64,000 bases of DNA from CAVQBJ01 sp963710725 (GCA_963710725.1 CAVQBJ010000008.1:1674001-1738000), one strand, 5' to 3'. Numbered from the stretch's first letter, positions 26,580-35,988 are shown. Notes: generated by a model from the sequence alone, not told the origin. Translations and numbers: made by a program.

Positions 26580-29375
26580 TCACCCGGTGTTACGCAGCCC
26601 GCCAGCGATGCCGTTGATCGTGAGCAGGCTGACCCGGCGCAGCTCCTCCGGTGGGGCCGCACCCGCCGCGCGCAGGCGCCGCAGCAGGTCGACCTGCACG
26701 ACCGACAGCGGATCGACATAGGGGTTGCGCCGCGCGATCGAGGCTTGCAGCGCCGGCTCGTGGGCGAGCAGGCGCTCCTGATCGCGTACGAGCGTGAGCT
26801 CACGAGTCGTGCGCCCGTACTCCTCCGCGATCACCGCCCAGAGGCGCTCTCGCGTCGGCGCGTCGTCCATCAGCTCGGCATAGCGGCGACCGATGTGCAG
26901 ATCGGCCTTCGCGCAGGCCATCTCGGCGTTGGAGAGCAGCGCCGCGAAGAAGGGCCAGCCGGCCGCCATCTCCCGCAGGAAGGGTAGGCCGTGCTCCTCG
27001 CGCGCGGCCGCGAGCGCGCTGCCGAGGCCGAACCACGCCGGCAGGATGATGCGGGTCTGCGTCCACGAGAACACCCAGGGGATCGCGCGCAGGTCCTCGA
27101 TCCCGCCTTCGGCGCGACGCTTGGACGGGCGGGAGCCGAGGCGCAGGCGGGAGATCTCGTCGACCGGTGTGACCGCTTCGAACCAGCGCACGAGATCCGG
27201 GTCGTCGTGGACGAGGGCCCGGTAGGTCGCCGCGGAGCGGCCCGCCATCGCCGCGACGACCGACTCCATGCGCGCGCGACCGCCGTCGAGCGGCTCGTTC
27301 GCCGTCTCGGCGATGAGATCGGAACGGGCCGACAGCAGCACGGCACCGGCGGCGAGCTCGAGCTCGCGGTGCGCGATCTCGTTGACCGAGTACTTCGTGG
27401 CCAGCACCTCGCCCTGCTCGGTCATCTTCAGGCGGCCGTTGACGGTGCCCGTCGGCAGCGCCCCGATCGCTGCGCTCGTCGGACCCCCACCACGCCCCAC
27501 CGCCCCGCCGCGGCCGTGGAAGAAGATCAACCGCACGCCGTGGCGGCGCATCACGTCGGCGACCGCGACCTGCGCCCCGTAGGTCGCCCAACCGGAGGCG
27601 ACATAGCCGACGTCCTTGTTCGAATCCGAGTAGCCGATCATCACCTCCTGCTCGTCGCCGACCGAGCGCACGGCGGCGCGGTACGCCTCTCGGCCGAGTA
27701 GGTCATCCATCGTCTCGGCGGCGGCCGCGAGCGTGTCGCCGGCCTCGAACAACGGGACGATGCGCAACCGTGCGCCTTCGCCGCCGGCCGAGCTCAGGCT
27801 CGCCTCCTTCATCAGCAGCAGCACCTCGAGCAGATCGGCCGGGCTCTCGGTACCCGACACGATGTAGGACTGCACCGCGCCGCGGTGCTCGCCGGCGAGC
27901 GCCTCGCGCAACATGCGGAACGTCCGCAGCACCTGCTGGGTCGGTTCGGCGAACCCGTCGATATCGGTCGGGATGAGCGGCCGCCGGTTCGCGATCTCGG
28001 CGCACAGCAGCTCGCAGCGCTCGGCGACGGTGGCGTCGCGGTAGGAGTCGTGCAGGCCGAGGGTCGCGAACACGTCGTGCAGCGCCTCGCGATGGCGCCG
28101 CGCGTGCTCGCGCACATCCAGCCGCGCGAAGTGGAAGCCGAACACCTCCACCTGGCGGATGACGTCATGCAGGTCGCCGGCCGCGGTCAGCGCGCCGCCG
28201 CCGGCCACGAGTGCATCGCGCGCGAGGCGCAGCTCGGCGAGGAGCTCGTCCGGCGAGGCGTAGGCACCGTCGGTGCAGTCGCGCGTGGCGCGGACGCGCT
28301 CACGCATGAGGGTGAAGGCACGCCGGTAGGGTTCCTCGGGGTTTCGCGCCTGCAGGTCCGCGGCGAGCTCGGGGAACCACTCGGCACCCCGCGCGAGCAG
28401 CGGCTCGAGCGGGGCCACGTGCCCGACGACGCGCTCCGACAGCGACACCCGCTCGGCCAGCAGCTCGACGCGGCCCTCGATGAACCGCAGGCACTGCTCG
28501 CGCATCAGGCCGAGCGCCTGCAGCGTCAGCTCGGGCGTCACGAACGGGTTACCGTCCCGATCGCCGCCGATCCACGAGCCGAAGCCGAGGAACGCCGGCA
28601 CCTCGACGGTCGCGTCGGGATAGGACTCGGCGATCGCCTCCTCGAGATCGCGGTAGATGAAGGGAAGCGTCTCGGCCAGCGTGGAGACGAAGTAGACGAG
28701 CGCGGTCCGGACCTCGTCGAGGACCGTGGGCGCAACCGCTCGCAGCTCGTCGGAGCCCCACAGCTCCTGGACCGTCGCTCGGATGCGCGCCCGCGCCTGG
28801 TCCTCGGCTCCCGGGTGATCGGGCCGTTCGTCGAGATCGCGCAGCACGCCGAACACACGCGCGAGCTTCTCGAGCGTCGTCCGGCGCCGCGCCTCGGTGG
28901 GATGCGCGGTGAGCACGAGTCGGAGCTCGGCTCCGCTGAGCAGCTCCTGCAGCTGCGGCGCGCGGACGCCGCTGGCGGCGAGGCGCCGGACGGCGTCGCG
29001 CAGGGATCCAGCGCGGGGCTCGGGCACTCGCTCGAGCTCGCGTGACCGCAGCCGCCGGATGCGATCGTTGTCCTCGGCCAGGTTCAGCAGCTGAAACCAG
29101 CGTGTCAGCGAGCGCACGAGCACCTCGACCTCGTCGACGTCGAGGGCCGACACGAGCTCGCCGAGTCGCTGCGCGCTCGCCGCATCGCCCTCGCGAGCCT
29201 CGCGCGCCAGGACGACGGTTCGCTCGTGCAGCTCGAGGGCCCGCTCGTGCGCGTCGGCCCGGATCACTTCGGCGAGCACGCCGGCAAGCAGGACCTCGTC
29301 GTCGGCGAAGCCGCGAACGGCGCGCCGCATGGGCGACGGGACGACCGGATCGGTAATCGAGGAGGAGGCACTCAT
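26580..29375 (-). CDS. ppc: Phosphoenolpyruvate carboxylase
   Basis: 931-residue enzyme adding bicarbonate to PEP to give oxaloacetate, refilling the TCA cycle. All family landmarks are present: VLTAHPTEARRRT with the catalytic His near residue 155, FGSWIGGDRDGNPFVTP near 265-280, GYSDSNKDVGYVASGWATY near 578-596, the mobile-loop FFHGRGGAVGRGGGP near 615-629, and the invariant C-terminus INGIAGGLRNTG. Length matches bacterial PPC. I chose ATG 29375; the frame is open 19 codons further upstream. A strong inverted repeat (29464-29506) lies about 90 bases upstream. The gene is on the same strand as the HAD phosphatase gene, 149 bp behind its stop. Confidence 0.96.
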   Translation of the reverse strand: MSASSSITDPVVPSPMRRAVRGFADDEVLLAGVLAEVIRADAHERALELHERTVVLAREAREGDAASAQRLGELVSALDVDEVEVLVRSLTRWFQLLNLAEDNDRIRRLRSRELERVPEPRAGSLRDAVRRLAASGVRAPQLQELLSGAELRLVLTAHPTEARRRTTLEKLARVFGVLRDLDERPDHPGAEDQARARIRATVQELWGSDELRAVAPTVLDEVRTALVYFVSTLAETLPFIYRDLEEAIAESYPDATVEVPAFLGFGSWIGGDRDGNPFVTPELTLQALGLMREQCLRFIEGRVELLAERVSLSERVVGHVAPLEPLLARGAEWFPELAADLQARNPEEPYRRAFTLMRERVRATRDCTDGAYASPDELLAELRLARDALVAGGGALTAAGDLHDVIRQVEVFGFHFARLDVREHARRHREALHDVFATLGLHDSYRDATVAERCELLCAEIANRRPLIPTDIDGFAEPTQQVLRTFRMLREALAGEHRGAVQSYIVSGTESPADLLEVLLLMKEASLSSAGGEGARLRIVPLFEAGDTLAAAAETMDDLLGREAYRAAVRSVGDEQEVMIGYSDSNKDVGYVASGWATYGAQVAVADVMRRHGVRLIFFHGRGGAVGRGGGPTSAAIGALPTGTVNGRLKMTEQGEVLATKYSVNEIAHRELELAAGAVLLSARSDLIAETANEPLDGGRARMESVVAAMAGRSAATYRALVHDDPDLVRWFEAVTPVDEISRLRLGSRPSKRRAEGGIEDLRAIPWVFSWTQTRIILPAWFGLGSALAAAREEHGLPFLREMAAGWPFFAALLSNAEMACAKADLHIGRRYAELMDDAPTRERLWAVIAEEYGRTTRELTLVRDQERLLAHEPALQASIARRNPYVDPLSVVQVDLLRRLRAAGAAPPEELRRVSLLTINGIAGGLRNTG

Positions 29376-29463
29376 CCCCCGAGAAGCTACCCACGTGGGG
29401 GCAGCGGGCGTGTCGACCGCCGGTGGCGGCATGTCGCCCGCGGCTTGGACCGGCGGTCCAAGG

Positions 29464-29506
29464 GTGCTCGTCGTTAAGCATGACTATTCATACAAACGAC
29501 GAACAC
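29464..29506. promoter_or_regulatory. Inverted repeat upstream of ppc
   Basis: Arms gtgctcgtcgtt (29464-29475) and aacgacgaacac (29495-29506) are complementary at 11 of 12 positions around a 19-base loop that is markedly AT-rich for this genome. It sits between the HAD stop (29525) and the ppc start (29375). There is no T run behind it in the direction of transcription, so it is either a weak terminator of the HAD gene or an operator/promoter region for ppc. Confidence 0.5.
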
Positions 29507-29524
29507 CCCCCTCCACCCAGCCCC

Positions 29525-30184
29525 TCACCCGATCCCCAGCCGCCCCGGCAGCTGGCTGAGCGCCGTGAAGGTCTCGGCTCCGGCGCCGCGCAGCGCGGGC
29601 TCGTCCTCCGCGATCGCCGCCAGTCCGAGCACCCGCATCCCGGCGCGTACGGCGCCAACGACGCCCGAGGGCGTGTCCTCGACGACCACGCTGGCCGTCG
29701 GCTCGGCGCCCATCGTGGCCGCCGCGTGAAGGAACAGGTCCGGGTGGGGCTTGCCGCGTTGCACGGCGTAGGCGGTGAACAGCGCGCCCGCTGCGAACAG
29801 GTCGAGCAGGCCGGTGAGGCCGAGCGTGAGGCGGATCTTCTCGAGCGGTCCCTGGGAGGCGACGCACACGGCGATCCCGGCGCCGGCCACGCGCCGGACC
29901 GCCTCGGCCGCGCCCGGGACGGCGGTCAGCTCGGCGCGAAACGCCTCGGCCCGATCGGCCTCGAAGCGGCCGGACCACCCGTCCGGCAGCGGACGGCCGA
30001 GACGGTCCTCCGCGACGACGCCGATGTCGGCCAGCAGCATCCCCTGGTAGTCGCGGCGCGCCTGCGGTTGGGTGGTGGGCAGGCCGGCGGCGGTGAGCGC
30101 CTCGGCCAGCACGCGGCTGGAGATCGGCTCGCTGTCGACGAGCACGCCGTCGCAGTCGAAGATCACCAGCTCGGGGGGAAGCAC
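29525..30184 (-). CDS. HAD-superfamily phosphatase (beta-phosphoglucomutase/phosphoglycolate-like)
   Basis: 219-residue HAD hydrolase, subfamily IA. Motif I LVIFDCDGVLVDSE (catalytic Asp 10 and Asp 12), a helical cap (about 20-75), motif II VCVASQGP, motif III lysine in QRGKPHPDLF, and motif IV VVVEDTPSGVVGAVRAGM are all intact. GTG start at 30184. It follows the SDR gene by 28 bp on the same strand, the last gene in a purN-purH-SDR-HAD run. A phosphosugar or nucleotide substrate is plausible; the family does not allow a firm prediction. Confidence 0.9.
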   Translation of the reverse strand: MLPPELVIFDCDGVLVDSEPISSRVLAEALTAAGLPTTQPQARRDYQGMLLADIGVVAEDRLGRPLPDGWSGRFEADRAEAFRAELTAVPGAAEAVRRVAGAGIAVCVASQGPLEKIRLTLGLTGLLDLFAAGALFTAYAVQRGKPHPDLFLHAAATMGAEPTASVVVEDTPSGVVGAVRAGMRVLGLAAIAEDEPALRGAGAETFTALSQLPGRLGIG

Positions 30185-30212
30185 GCGAGCGACCAGACCG
30201 ACCAGGCGCCGC

Positions 30213-30953
30213 TCAGTCGCGCGGGCCGGGCACGTGGCGGAACGCGAACGGCTCCGGCTCGCGTCCGGGCTGCACGAACCAGCACTCGCCCGTCATCTCA
30301 CCGGCAAACAGCGTCATCACCGCGCCGGCCACCGTCTCGGCCGGGATGATCGAGACGCCCTGCTCGACGAGCGCCTCGCGGATGGGGGCGATGATCTTCG
30401 ACTCGGCGAAGCCCGGGCAGATGGCGTTGAAGCGGATGCCGTCGCCGGCGAGCCCCGGGCCGAGCGACCGGGCCAGGCCGACCACGGCGTGCTTGTTGGC
30501 GGCGTAGATCGGGTCGAAGGGGACGGCGGTGAGCCCGGCGAGCGACGCCGTGGCCACGATCGCGCCGCCGCCCCGCGCGCGCAGCGCCGGCAGCACGGCG
30601 TGCGCGCCGAACACGACGCCGTCGAGGTTGGCCCCCATCGCTCGCCGGTACAGCGCGAGGTCGAAGTCCTCGCCGACCCCGCACCCGGTGGAGACGCCGG
30701 CGTTGAGGAAGGCGTAGTCGAGCCCCCGGTGACGCTCGACGGCGAAGGCGACCGCCGCGAGGTTCGCGTCGAGGTCGCAGACGTCGGTGCGGATGAAGCT
30801 CCCGCCGAGCTCGCCGGCGACCCGCTCTCCGCCGTCGGCGTCGAGGTCGGCGACGACGACCGCCACGCCCGCCGCGGCGAGCGCCCGCGCGGTCGCCTCG
30901 CCGAGACCGCTCGCGCCGCCGGTGACCAGCGCCACCCGTCCGTCCATGTCCAT
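30213..30953 (-). CDS. Short-chain dehydrogenase/reductase (SDR)
   Basis: 246-residue classical SDR. Cofactor loop VALVTGGASGLGEATA (TGxxxGxG), acidic VADLDADGG after strand 2 (Asp 37 region, favouring NAD over NADP), NAG in FLNAGVSTG, serine in VATASLAGL, and catalytic YAANK. C-terminal segment is typical of 3-alpha-hydroxysteroid/3-oxoacyl-type SDRs of unknown substrate. It begins 52 bp behind the purH stop and may be co-transcribed. GAGGGAC precedes the double ATG (30953 and 30947). Confidence 0.9.
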   Translation of the reverse strand: MDMDGRVALVTGGASGLGEATARALAAAGVAVVVADLDADGGERVAGELGGSFIRTDVCDLDANLAAVAFAVERHRGLDYAFLNAGVSTGCGVGEDFDLALYRRAMGANLDGVVFGAHAVLPALRARGGGAIVATASLAGLTAVPFDPIYAANKHAVVGLARSLGPGLAGDGIRFNAICPGFAESKIIAPIREALVEQGVSIIPAETVAGAVMTLFAGEMTGECWFVQPGREPEPFAFRHVPGPRD

Positions 30954-31005
30954 GTCCCTCGCTCCTGTTCGATGATCGCGCCGCGCCGAGCGGGCGCGGT
31001 GTCGG

Positions 31006-32637
31006 TCAGTGACGGAAGTGCCGCCGCCCGGTCGTGACCATCGTGATGCCCGCCTGCTCGGCGGCGGCGATGACCTCCGCGTCGCGAACCGAGCCGCCGG
31101 GCTGGATGATCGCGGTCACGCCGGCGTCGATCGCCACCTGCGGCCCGTCCGCAAACGGGAAGTAGGCGTCGGAGGCGAGGGCGGCGCCGGCGAGCCGCTC
31201 CGGCTGGAACTCGCCGGCCTTCTTGAGGGCGATCTCGACGGCGTCGACGCGGCTCATCTGGCCGGCGCCGATGCCGATCGTCGCCTCGGCGCGGGCGACG
31301 ACGATGGCGTTTGAGCGCACGAACCGGCAGATCCGCCAGGCGAACAGCAGGTCGGCCCACTCCTCCTCGCTCGGCGCCCTCGCGGTGACGACGGTCATCG
31401 CCTCGCGCGTCTCGGTGACGGCGTCGCGGTCCTGCAGCAGGACGCCGCCGAGCACCGGCTTGGCCTCGAGCTCGGCCGCGCCCGGCGGCACCGTCGCCGC
31501 CGACTCGGCCAGCTCGAGCAGTCGCACGTTCTTCTTGACCGTGAGGATCCCGATCGCCTCCGCGCTGAACGACGGTGCGAACAGCACCTCTATGAACTGA
31601 CGGCCGAGCGCCTCCGCCAGGGGACCGTCGACCCACGTGTTGAGCGCGATCACGCCGCCGTAGGCGCTCTGGGGATCGCTCGCCAGGGCCCGCGCGTAGG
31701 CGTCCAGCCCCTCGCGGGCGACCGCCGCGCCGCACGGGTTATTGTGCTTGACGATCGCGCAGGCCGGCGCGTCGAAGTCCTCGACGATCTCGCGCGCGGC
31801 GCTCAGATCGAGCAGGTTGTTGAACGAGAGCTCCTTGCCGTGGCGCTGGGTCACGCCCTCGAGCAGGTGGCGCGGCGCCCCGACCTGCGCGTAGTACGCG
31901 GCGCGCTGATGCGGATTCTCGCCGTAGCGCAGATCGAGCTGCTTCTCATAGACACGCGCCTGTTGGGAAGGGAACCCCTCCGCCTCGCGGCTCGCGAACC
32001 ACGTCGCGATCGCCGCGTCGTAGCGGGCCGTCGTCGCGAAGGCCCGCCCGGCCAGACGTGAGCGCGTGGCGAGCGACAGGCGAGCGTCGGATCCACGCAG
32101 CTCCTCGAGCACGGTCGCGTAGTCGTCGGGATCGACGACGACCGCCGCGAAGGCGTGGTTCTTGGCGGCGGCGCGGATCATCGTCGGGCCGCCGATGTCG
32201 ATGTTCTCGATGATCTCCTCGTCGGAGGCGTCGCCGCGCGCGACCGTGCGCTCGAACGGGTAGAGGTTGACGCACACGAGGTCGACGGGTTCGATCTGGT
32301 GGGCGGAGGCCGCGGACAGGTGCTCGTCGTTGTCGCGCACCGCCAGCAGGCCGGCGTAGAGGCGCGGGTGCAGCGTCTTCACGCGCCCGTCCATCATCTC
32401 CGGGAATCCGGTGAAGTCCTCGATCGCCCGCGACTGCAGGCCGGCGCGGGCGAGCTCACGGGCCGTGCCTCCGGTGGAGACGATCTCCACGCCGAGCTCC
32501 TGCAGCCCGCGCGCGAATTCGACGAGACCGGTCTTGTCCGAGACCGACAGCAGCGCGCGCGAGACGCGAACCTCGCCGGGCGCCGCGCGCTCGACCATCG
32601 AGGGCGCGTGCGTCGTGGCGTCGAGGTCGCTCGGCAT
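31006..32637 (-). CDS. purH: Bifunctional AICAR transformylase/IMP cyclohydrolase
   Basis: 543-residue enzyme for the last two steps of IMP synthesis. The N-terminal MGS-like cyclohydrolase starts RALLSVSDKTGLVEFARGLQ, with STGGTARELARAG and FPEMMDGRVKTLHPRLYAGL. The C-terminal transformylase has LDLRYGENPHQRAAYY, the catalytic Lys-His pair in AIVKHNNPCGAA and RQFIEVLFAPSFSAEA. Length is typical (510-540). The ATG at 32637 lies 24 bp behind purN, and both are probably one transcript. Confidence 0.97.
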   Translation of the reverse strand: MPSDLDATTHAPSMVERAAPGEVRVSRALLSVSDKTGLVEFARGLQELGVEIVSTGGTARELARAGLQSRAIEDFTGFPEMMDGRVKTLHPRLYAGLLAVRDNDEHLSAASAHQIEPVDLVCVNLYPFERTVARGDASDEEIIENIDIGGPTMIRAAAKNHAFAAVVVDPDDYATVLEELRGSDARLSLATRSRLAGRAFATTARYDAAIATWFASREAEGFPSQQARVYEKQLDLRYGENPHQRAAYYAQVGAPRHLLEGVTQRHGKELSFNNLLDLSAAREIVEDFDAPACAIVKHNNPCGAAVAREGLDAYARALASDPQSAYGGVIALNTWVDGPLAEALGRQFIEVLFAPSFSAEAIGILTVKKNVRLLELAESAATVPPGAAELEAKPVLGGVLLQDRDAVTETREAMTVVTARAPSEEEWADLLFAWRICRFVRSNAIVVARAEATIGIGAGQMSRVDAVEIALKKAGEFQPERLAGAALASDAYFPFADGPQVAIDAGVTAIIQPGGSVRDAEVIAAAEQAGITMVTTGRRHFRH

Positions 32638-32660
32638 CACCGCAGAGCCTACCCCGCCGC

Positions 32661-33296
32661 TCAGCCGGAGGGGGCCGCGAGAACGCGACGCGGGTTGCCC
32701 GGATCGATCGACAGCGCGCCGCGGGCGAACAGCCTCACCGCCTCGGGGAGCAGGCGGTGCTCGAGCGGTCGCAGCGCGGCCAGCACGTCCTCGGGCGCGC
32801 CCGGATCGGACAGCTCGACGCTGCCCTGCAGGATCACCGGGCCGGTGTCGACGCCGGCGTCGACGAAGTGCACGGTGACCCCGAACACCTTCACCCCGTA
32901 GGCGAGGGCCTGCTCGACGGCGTGGAGCCCGGGAAACGCGGGCAGCAGCGAGGGATGCACGTTGATCACCGCGAGCGGGAACCGGGCGAGGAAGGCCTCG
33001 TCGAGCAGCGCCATGTACCCCGCGAGCACGATCAGCCGAGCCCCGCGCTCCTGGAGCCAGTCGGCCAGCGCGCGGTCGCGCTGCACGCGATCGGCGTGGT
33101 CCGCGCGCCGGAAGCTCGCGGTCGGGATGTCGCGCGCCGCCGCGCGCCCCAGCGCCGGGGCGTCGTCGCGATCGGAGGCGACGGCGACGATCTGCGCCTC
33201 GCGCCCGTGCACGGTGTCGATGAGCGCCTGCAGGTTGGTGCCCGTCCCCGACACCAGCACGGCGATCGGGAGCGGAGAGGGCGACGACGCGGCCAT
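32661..33296 (-). CDS. purN: Phosphoribosylglycinamide formyltransferase
   Basis: 211-residue 10-formyl-THF-dependent GAR transformylase. GTGTNLQALIDTVHG binds the phosphoribosyl part; VINVHPSLLPAFPGLHAVEQ carries the catalytic Asn-His, and VHFVDAGVDTGPVILQG the catalytic Asp. Start ATG 33296; the open frame extends 15 codons upstream without coding character. It is first in a purN-purH-SDR-HAD run. Confidence 0.96.
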   Translation of the reverse strand: MAASSPSPLPIAVLVSGTGTNLQALIDTVHGREAQIVAVASDRDDAPALGRAAARDIPTASFRRADHADRVQRDRALADWLQERGARLIVLAGYMALLDEAFLARFPLAVINVHPSLLPAFPGLHAVEQALAYGVKVFGVTVHFVDAGVDTGPVILQGSVELSDPGAPEDVLAALRPLEHRLLPEAVRLFARGALSIDPGNPRRVLAAPSG

Positions 33297-33389
33297 CGGG
33301 CCGCGGACGATAACGGGGGCTGCGGGCGGCCGGCACGCCATACGCCGACCGCCCGCTCGCGCCGTCGTGCTCGCGGCGCGAGCGCCCCG

Positions 33390-34079
33390 TTACCCGGCCG
33401 GCCCGGACCCGGCCGCCTCGCCAGCGGCCGAACCGGGCTCGGCCCCGGCGGCCTCGTGCGCAGCCGTTGCCGGCCGCACGGGCCCGCCGCGCCTCCCCGC
33501 GGCCACCGCGCGCCTCTGCGCGACGGCGGTCTGCTGGGCGGTCGGTATGTGCCGGCCGATAAGCGCCGCATCTGCGACGTGGCGGCCGGTGGCCGAGCGG
33601 TCGCGCAGCCCGCGACGTCCGCTGCGCTGCGCGGCTGCCTCTCCCTCGACGAGTGGGTGGTGCAGCAGGCCCCAGAGGATGGCCTTGTGCAGTGCGTCCT
33701 CGCGCTCGGCGACGACGCGTGCGAGATAGAGCGGGAGCACCGACCCGACGACCTCGACGTCGTAGAAGTGCACCGAACGCGGCTGCTCGCGCACGAGCTT
33801 GTGCGTCGCGACCGTGCGCACCGCGGCAGCCGCCTGTACCGAGGCGTCGTGTCCGTCGACCGCGCCGCAGCGGAAGACGACCCACACGGTCGCGTCGATC
33901 ACCGTCGAGCAGCTGCGCGAGAACTTCACGCGGAATTGGTTGGCGAAGCGGTTCGCCTGGTTGGGGGTGCTGAGCGTGACGCCGAAGCGCAGGCGCACGT
34001 CCTTCAGCGCCGGCCCGTGCGCGGCCAACGGGTGGATCGGGGCGTCGTTCTTGGGGGATTCATCCCAGGGGGTCCTCAT
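33390..34079 (-). CDS. Conserved-looking protein of unknown function, 229 aa
   Basis: Not recognised. The frame has strict G/C third positions along its length, so it is very likely translated even though longer open frames exist on the other strand. Start ATG 34079 gives MRTPWDESPKND. Residues 25-135 look folded, with RLRFGVTLSTPNQANRFANQ, STVIDATVWVVFRCGAVD and RSVHFYDVEVVGSVLPLYLA; residues 140-229 are rich in Ala, Arg and Gly and probably disordered. No signal peptide or membrane helix. It lies 93 bp upstream of purN on the same strand and might be transcribed with it; the context does not otherwise explain it. Confidence 0.6.
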   Translation of the reverse strand: MRTPWDESPKNDAPIHPLAAHGPALKDVRLRFGVTLSTPNQANRFANQFRVKFSRSCSTVIDATVWVVFRCGAVDGHDASVQAAAAVRTVATHKLVREQPRSVHFYDVEVVGSVLPLYLARVVAEREDALHKAILWGLLHHPLVEGEAAAQRSGRRGLRDRSATGRHVADAALIGRHIPTAQQTAVAQRRAVAAGRRGGPVRPATAAHEAAGAEPGSAAGEAAGSGPAG

Positions 34080-34325
34080 GGATACGACGCTACGCCTCAC
34101 GCACGGGGCGCGTCGGAAAGACTGAACATCGGTCCACGCGCGTGATAGATCGTGAAAGGTTTCGGCGATCCGGCGCGTGTTCGGCGCCGGCGCGCAGTGT
34201 GTCCGACGTCACAGAGCGCGCGCCCACACGGAGCCACAGTGACAGCAGGGCGATGCCACCCGCGTCAGGGGAGAGGCGGCGCGGGCCGCAACGCCACCAC
34301 CCGCCAGCGAAAGACGAGGTGCATC

Positions 34326-34484
34326 ATGCTGGTGACGTTTTCCGTCGCGCTCGCCGGAGTCTTCGCCCTGTCGAGCGTGCTCGCTTCACGCCGAGACCTG
34401 GCCCTCATCGCCGAGCGGCCGTACGAGAACGTGCACGGCGGGCTGCCCCGCTCGGCGCGCACGAGCACGACGATCGATCTGTAG
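34326..34484 (+). CDS. Small single-helix membrane peptide, 52 aa
   Basis: 52-residue frame with a good ribosome-binding site (GACGAGGTG) nine bases before the ATG. It starts MLVTFSVALAGVFALSSVLA, a membrane helix or uncleaved signal anchor, followed by ASRRDLALIAERPYENVHGG and a polar end. It is the only plus-strand gene between purF and the unknown protein, ends 10 bp from the convergent purF stop, and is preceded by 246 bp of non-coding sequence. Being short, it could be spurious, but start context and composition support it. Confidence 0.5.
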   Translation: MLVTFSVALAGVFALSSVLASRRDLALIAERPYENVHGGLPRSARTSTTIDL

Positions 34485-34494
34485 CGAGCCCGCG

Positions 34495-35988
34495 CTACGC
34501 GCGCGCGGTCACGAGCGGCAGCTCGAGCGCGTACTTGCCGTTCGCGGTGTCGGTCCCCTCGAGCGGGTACTCGCCGGTGAAGCAGGCGTCACAGTGCTCC
34601 TCGCGCACGCCGCCGATCGCCTCGTAGACGCCCTCGAGCGAGATGTAGGCGAGCGAGTCGCAGCCGAGCTCGGCGGCCACCTGCTCCGGCGTGCGCTCGT
34701 GGGCGATCATCTCCTCGCGCGTGGACATGTCGATCCCGTAGTGGCAGGGGTGGCGGATCGGCGGCGCCGAGACGCGCATGTGGATCTCCGCCGCGCCGGC
34801 CTCGCGCAGCATCTGCACGATCTGGCGGGTCGTGTTGCCGCGCACGATCGAGTCGTCAACGACGACGAGGCGCTGGCCGGCGACGACGTCGGGCAGCGGG
34901 TTGAACTTCAGGCGCAGACCGTGCTTGCGCAGCTCCTGCCCGGGCTGGATGAACGTGCGTGCCACGTAGCGGTTCTTGACGAAGCCGTCGTCCTGGGGCA
35001 GGCCGCTCGCCCGCGCGAAGCCGCGCGCGGCGGGGTTGCCGGAGTCGGGGACGGGAATGACGAGGTCGGCATCGGCCGGCGCCTCGTGGGCGAGGATCTC
35101 GCCCATGCGCCCGCGCACGACCTGCAGCACGCGGTCGTTCATACGCGAGTCCGGCCGCGCGAAGTAGATGTGCTCGAACACGCACATGGCCTTGCGCTCG
35201 CCGGTGACGACCTGCGTGCTGTGGAGTCCGTGCTCCCCGAGGACGGCCATCTCGCCGGGACGCACGTCGCGCTCCAGGCGGGCCCCGATGATGTCGAATG
35301 CGCACGACTCGCTCGCCACGCAGTACTGCGGCGCGCGCACGAGGCCGTCGCCGGCGTCCGGTGCATCGATGATTCCTAGGGAAAGGGGTCGCAACCCGTG
35401 CGGATCGCGGAAGGCGACGACTCGGTCCTTGGTCATGACGACCGTCGAGAAGGCGCCGCGCAGGCGCGGAAGCACCTCGGCCACGGCGTCCTCGATGCGC
35501 TCCGCGGGATGGGTGGCGATGAGCGCGGCGATGATCTCCGAGTCCGAGGTCGAGGAGAAGGTCACGCCCCGCTCGGTCAGTTCGGCGTGGAGCTCGACGG
35601 CGTTGATGAGGTTGCCATTGTGGGCGAGCGCGAGCTCGCGCTGGGAGCCGTGCGTGCCCTCGGAGCGCTGGACGGGCTGGGAGTTCTCCCACGCGTTGGA
35701 GCCGGTCGTGGAGTAGCGCACGTGGCCGATGGCCAGGTCGCCGGCGAGCGTGCGCAGGTCGTTCTCGGAGAACACCTGGTTGACGAGCCCGAGCTCGCGG
35801 CGCGTCATGATCTGGCCGCCGTGGTCGGCGGCGGCGATGCCGGCCGACTCCTGGCCGCGATGCTGCAGCGCGTAGAGCGCGAAGTACGCGAGACGCGACA
35901 CGTCGTGCCCCGGCGCGTACACGCCGAAGACGCCACATTCGTCCCGCGGTCCGTCGCGGTGATCGAGATCGAGTTGATCAGGGCTCAT
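34495..35988 (-). CDS. purF: Amidophosphoribosyltransferase
   Basis: 497-residue enzyme that makes phosphoribosylamine from PRPP and glutamine, the committed step of purine synthesis. Cys 18 in RDECGVFGVY is the N-terminal nucleophile exposed after propeptide removal. The PRPP motif is LVVVDDSIVRGNTTRQI. Cysteines at MCVFEHIYFARPDS, RHPCHYGID and EHCDACFTGEYP match the four iron-sulfur ligands of the Bacillus-type enzyme, so it probably holds a 4Fe-4S cluster. Start ATG 35988 (GGGATCACG upstream). It lies 144 bp behind the purL stop; convergent with the small membrane peptide. Confidence 0.97.
   Translation of the reverse strand: MSPDQLDLDHRDGPRDECGVFGVYAPGHDVSRLAYFALYALQHRGQESAGIAAADHGGQIMTRRELGLVNQVFSENDLRTLAGDLAIGHVRYSTTGSNAWENSQPVQRSEGTHGSQRELALAHNGNLINAVELHAELTERGVTFSSTSDSEIIAALIATHPAERIEDAVAEVLPRLRGAFSTVVMTKDRVVAFRDPHGLRPLSLGIIDAPDAGDGLVRAPQYCVASESCAFDIIGARLERDVRPGEMAVLGEHGLHSTQVVTGERKAMCVFEHIYFARPDSRMNDRVLQVVRGRMGEILAHEAPADADLVIPVPDSGNPAARGFARASGLPQDDGFVKNRYVARTFIQPGQELRKHGLRLKFNPLPDVVAGQRLVVVDDSIVRGNTTRQIVQMLREAGAAEIHMRVSAPPIRHPCHYGIDMSTREEMIAHERTPEQVAAELGCDSLAYISLEGVYEAIGGVREEHCDACFTGEYPLEGTDTANGKYALELPLVTARA

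Noticed and set aside
32757..34145. Plus-strand open frame over purN and the unknown protein
   Set aside because: Poor third-position pattern compared with the minus-strand frames.
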